A stretch of DNA of 64,000 bases, from positions 62,001 to 126,000 of the forward strand of contig SVHG01000001.1 in NCBI GenBank assembly GCA_015055965.1, written 5' to 3'. The DNA is from Clostridiales bacterium (lineage in GTDB: Bacteria; Bacillota; Clostridia; Christensenellales; Borkfalkiaceae). The notes below the pieces were generated by a model. The model searched no databases, was not told where the DNA came from, and was given only the letters and a program-made list of their open reading frames with translations. How positions within the stretch are numbered: the stretch's first letter is position 1; the number at the start of each line of letters is the position of its first letter. Positions 61,183 to 64,000 of the stretch are shown in pieces. The translations under genes and the position numbers were made by a program.

Positions 61183-63285
61183 TTAGTGGTTATGGTTGTG
61201 ACCTGCGTGTTCATCTTCAGATTCTTCCGTTTCGGGAATTAAATCCTTATATGCTTTCTTATTGTAGGTTACAACGCCTTCTTCTTCATACTTTTCGTTG
61301 ATAAGCTTATCTGCAACCTTGCTGATTTCGGTTGAAACGAAGCTATCCTTCTTAAGCTCAGCGTACTTGTATGCAAGAGATTCTTCATCACTAAATGCTG
61401 CAACGAAATCGTCCTTAGTAGCGTATTCGTTTTCGCCCTTAGTAACCTTCTTGGTACAAATGATTAGGTGGTAGCCGAAGTCGGTTGCAACTAATTCGTA
61501 TGAGCCAACACCGCCTGCTACAACGTTCTTTGCTGCTTCAGCAAATTCAGGAACGTAAGTGGTTGCAGAGGTAAAGGGTGAGTAAGCGTAACCAAGATAT
61601 GAACCAAGGCTACCGGGATCGGTACTGAATGCGTAAATTAAATCGTCTAACATATCACGCTTGTCATCAGTTAAATCAAAAGTACCCTTAGAACCGTTTA
61701 CTGCGGTTAATGAAGTTCCTAATAAAGCGTTAACGTAATCGTTAATAAAGCTATCGAATGAAATAGAGGTGGGGATAACGTTAGAGAATCTCCAAGTGGT
61801 TTCTTCAACGCCGTCCTCGTTTTCGCCAACGCTACCTTCTTCGTCATAAACGAATACTTCACCTAAGAACTTACCTAATTTATCATAAGAGCTTTCGCTT
61901 ACGAAATACTTCTTATCAAAGCTGAATTCGCCGTTAGCGTATTCACCGTAGCTTGAGTAAACCCAAGATTCACGTTGATCCTTAACCTGTAATTGACCAA
62001 GTAATTGAGTGCGCTTAGCTTCAATAGTAGCAGCAGTAGCGCCTGCCTTTGACTGTTCTGCAGATAAAGCAGCAGCTTGTTCATCAGAGAAACCGATTAA
62101 TAGGTTTGCAACGTAGCCGTAGCCTTCGTAAGGATTGCAAAGAACGAAGGTTTCTTCTGTAACAGATTCAAGAGCTGATTCGTAAGAGGTAACGCCGTTA
62201 AGGTAATTTTCGGTTTGAGCCTTAAGCTCTGCTTGGTATTGTTCCCAAATCTTATCGTTTGAAAGGCTACCCTTTAAACCGCTTACAAGTGAATTTTCGT
62301 ACTTGCTAACTATCATTGATTCATATTGATTCTTAAGTGAAGCTAAGAAGTATGAATAATTCATAGCGTTATCTGCGTTAGTCTTTACGTCTTGCTTTTC
62401 ATCTTGAGCGATAAGACCGTTCTTCTTTAAGTCTTCTATAGCAACGTTGAATGCTTTTAGGTTGCTACCGCTTAAGTCGATTGCGTAGTTATCAAAAACG
62501 TATTTGTTAAGATGCCATACGTCCTCACAATCCTTTAAGCCTTCTTCTGCACCGCTAACACCCTTAAGAGCTGCTAAAGCTACTTCTAGGTCGTAATCGG
62601 TATATTCGTAAAGGTCAGCGTCGCCGTCGTCACTCTTAAGAAGTTGATATTCGTATTCAGCTTCATTTTCCTTTTGAGTGGGAACTGCTCTTGCTTCAAA
62701 GGTTTCGTCTTCCTTTTCGTCCTCTTCTTCATCATCTTCAGCATAAGTTTCAACTAATTGATTGATGCTGGTTCTGATGGTGTGCTTTGCTTGAGCAATT
62801 TCAAAGGGAGTAAGATACTTTTCAAGCTCGCTAACTACTCTTTGTAATTCTTCAACGGTGTAATCTTCACCCATAGAAGCGGCAGAAGCGTTAATATTTC
62901 CGGTAGCAGTTGCATTATCAATGAAGTATGCTAGGAATTGATCACCGTTTGCGTTAGCTGCGTTGTACATGTTTGCTAATTCAACTCTTGCGCCTTGAAT
63001 AATGATCTTGTTTTGAACTAGGTTCTTTAAAATCATTTCGTAGGTTGCTTCAACGGTATAACCGTATTGTTGAACGTACATATATCCGTAAGACATGAAT
63101 GCAGATAACATTTCAATTTTGTGAATGTGGTCTGCGGTAACGTCATCTTCGATTTGAACGGTGGCAACTACCTGAGCCATGTCTCTGTCTGTATCGGTGG
63201 TGATAAGTGCGCAACCTGCAAACGCCGTAACAGACAATACGGTGATTAAAAATAGGGTTACGATTTTGGTTAGAATTTTTCTCAT
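61183..63285 (-). CDS. PrsA/SurA-like peptidyl-prolyl isomerase lipoprotein
   Basis: The lipoprotein has about 700 residues and lipobox AFAGC (Cys25); the start is ATG 63285 behind AGGAGAG, and the upstream frame to 63384 has no binding site. SurA-like N-terminal helices come first. A long Asp/Glu-rich insertion (YAEDDEEEDEKEDE near residue 180) follows. The parvulin-type region near residue 560-640 (SYELVATDFGYHLIICTKKV) keeps the conserved FGYHLI end of the PpiC domain. The C-terminus is HAGHNHNH, a likely metal-binding tail. It should help fold secreted proteins. It follows mfd, as in other Firmicutes. Confidence 0.82.
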   Translation of the reverse strand: MRKILTKIVTLFLITVLSVTAFAGCALITTDTDRDMAQVVATVQIEDDVTADHIHKIEMLSAFMSYGYMYVQQYGYTVEATYEMILKNLVQNKIIIQGARVELANMYNAANANGDQFLAYFIDNATATGNINASAASMGEDYTVEELQRVVSELEKYLTPFEIAQAKHTIRTSINQLVETYAEDDEEEDEKEDETFEARAVPTQKENEAEYEYQLLKSDDGDADLYEYTDYDLEVALAALKGVSGAEEGLKDCEDVWHLNKYVFDNYAIDLSGSNLKAFNVAIEDLKKNGLIAQDEKQDVKTNADNAMNYSYFLASLKNQYESMIVSKYENSLVSGLKGSLSNDKIWEQYQAELKAQTENYLNGVTSYESALESVTEETFVLCNPYEGYGYVANLLIGFSDEQAAALSAEQSKAGATAATIEAKRTQLLGQLQVKDQRESWVYSSYGEYANGEFSFDKKYFVSESSYDKLGKFLGEVFVYDEEGSVGENEDGVEETTWRFSNVIPTSISFDSFINDYVNALLGTSLTAVNGSKGTFDLTDDKRDMLDDLIYAFSTDPGSLGSYLGYAYSPFTSATTYVPEFAEAAKNVVAGGVGSYELVATDFGYHLIICTKKVTKGENEYATKDDFVAAFSDEESLAYKYAELKKDSFVSTEISKVADKLINEKYEEEGVVTYNKKAYKDLIPETEESEDEHAGHNHNH

Positions 63286-63404
63286 AAAACTCTCCTGATT
63301 TGGGGTGTTATACTTATTAGCGTTTTGTTTACGCCTTGATTTTTGCCCTAAAAATGCAAAAACCGCAAATAGCGCAAACTCCACCCTTAATTTTTACTTT
63401 ATAT

Positions 63405-63433
63405 ATTATACAAAATAAGTTAGGATATTGCAA
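63405..63433 (-). promoter_or_regulatory. sigma-A promoter of the PPIase lipoprotein gene
   Basis: Minus strand TTGCAA (63428-63433), 17 bp, TATAAT (63405-63410). Confidence 0.8.
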
Positions 63434-63483
63434 GAACTTTTACGCCGTAAAATGCAAATTAAAAAAATATTTTTTTACTTTTT

Positions 63484-64000
63484 TCAGTTTTTTATAGCGC
63501 TTTTTAAAAATTTAATCATTTCTTCCAATATTTCTTCGTTAGTTAGCCCTTCATTATTGAATAATAGGCAGGGGGTTTCCTCAAATGCAAGGGTTACCTT
63601 ACCCTTATTTGAATTAATCGCATCCATCAATCCGTCCTTGTTTAAGGATTGAAGATTAGCAAATACCAGCTTGGCGGTTTTTTTACTTATTTCAGCCTTG
63701 ACTAATCCAAAATAACTGCAATATTCCTTTAAGCGCGCTATTTTTAGTAGGTTCACCGTTTCTAAGGGAAGCTCGCCGTAATTTTCACGCATACCCGTTA
63801 GCACGCGTTGCTCGTCCGCGTCGTTTTTAATTTCTGCTATTTGCTTGTAGCAATCCATTCGCACCGCGCTCGTTGAAATATAGTTTTCGGGAATAAAGGC
63901 GCTTACGCCAACGTCTATTTCCGTTTGATAGTTTACCGTAACCTCGCCAAGCTGCTGGCGAAGGAGCTTAGAATAAAGCTCGTAACCTATCTTATCCATA
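63484..64000 (-). CDS. mfd: transcription-repair coupling factor Mfd, C-terminal part (cut by window edge)
   Basis: The minus-strand frame enters from the right edge; only the last 171 residues are here. MDKIGYELYSKLL, VGVSAFIPENYISTSAVRMDCYKQIA and ENYGELPLETVNLLKIARLKEYC match the end of the Mfd translocase and the TRCF C-terminal domain that holds the UvrA-binding surface inhibited. Mfd removes stalled RNA polymerase and recruits UvrA. The methionine at 63999 is internal, not a start. Confidence 0.93.
   Translation of the reverse strand, partial: MDKIGYELYSKLLRQQLGEVTVNYQTEIDVGVSAFIPENYISTSAVRMDCYKQIAEIKNDADEQRVLTGMRENYGELPLETVNLLKIARLKEYCSYFGLVKAEISKKTAKLVFANLQSLNKDGLMDAINSNKGKVTLAFEETPCLLFNNEGLTNEEILEEMIKFLKSAIKN

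Noticed and set aside
1..64000. tRNA or rRNA genes and self-splicing introns
   Set aside because: I looked for the GTTCGAATC-type T-loop and CCA-end patterns in the gaps and for rRNA segments and saw none; without a covariance search this is only a reading by eye.

Overview
The window looks like a chromosomal segment of an uncultured, low-GC, Gram-positive-type anaerobe of the Clostridia (my guess is a gut Christensenellales-like lineage; no rRNA or marker here fixes this). The reasons are the ylxM-ffh-rpsP-khpA-rimM-trmD-rbgA-rnhB-yraN order, mfd next to a PrsA-like lipoprotein, miaB-mutS-mutL in one operon, pyruvate phosphate dikinase, many lipoproteins and no outer-membrane genes. Most promoters I can read are sigma-A type (TTGAAA, TTGACA or TTGCAA, then 17 bp, then TATAAT-like), and most start codons have a GGAGG-like site.

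Layout. 1-5000: mismatch repair and tRNA modification (mutL partial, mutS, miaB), all minus. 5055-7232: a class A penicillin-binding protein. 7320-7890: stacked repeat modules. 7889-9443: M29 aminopeptidase and chorismate mutase. 9539-19310: a five-gene oligopeptide ABC importer operon (oppA-B-C-D-F plus a small membrane protein) whose subunits carry very large insertions. 20223-24427: secreted EEP phosphatase, MsmK/UgpC-type ATPase and a degenerate carbamoyltransferase. 24692-28156: an ECF sigma factor, an RsgI-like anti-sigma factor and a lipoprotein with the same extracellular domain. The sigma operon and the lipoprotein share an identical two-box promoter, so this reads as one regulon. 28400-29788: SulP transporter. 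29893-32789: a lipoprotein/secreted cysteine-peptidase-like gene pair, duplicated, with one copy decayed. 32988-36475: DUF4867, TrkH and TrkA. 36650-39499: a TIR-STAND (NACHT-like) protein with a DUF4279-like partner, the best defence-system candidate. 39798-42062: two Cys-rich anchored proteins behind a tiny HTH protein and a divergent XRE repressor with twin operators. 42211-48063: MscS channel and surface or secreted proteins. 48257-49071: XRE/SLOG divergent pair. 49224-51851: ppdK. 52499-59114: the translation operon. 59444-64000: GNAT-like protein, repeats, dut, a PPIase lipoprotein and the 3' end of mfd.

Three repeat systems run through the intergenic DNA. First, a 124-bp palindromic element occurs in three near-identical copies, each touching the stop codon of a minus-strand gene. 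Second, a roughly 20-nt motif (consensus near GCTATAGCGCGATTAATC) lies just after stop codons, usually on the coding strand and several times in a terminator loop. Third, there are arrays of small hairpins whose stems all differ while the linkers stay constant. None of these matches a repeat family I know by name.
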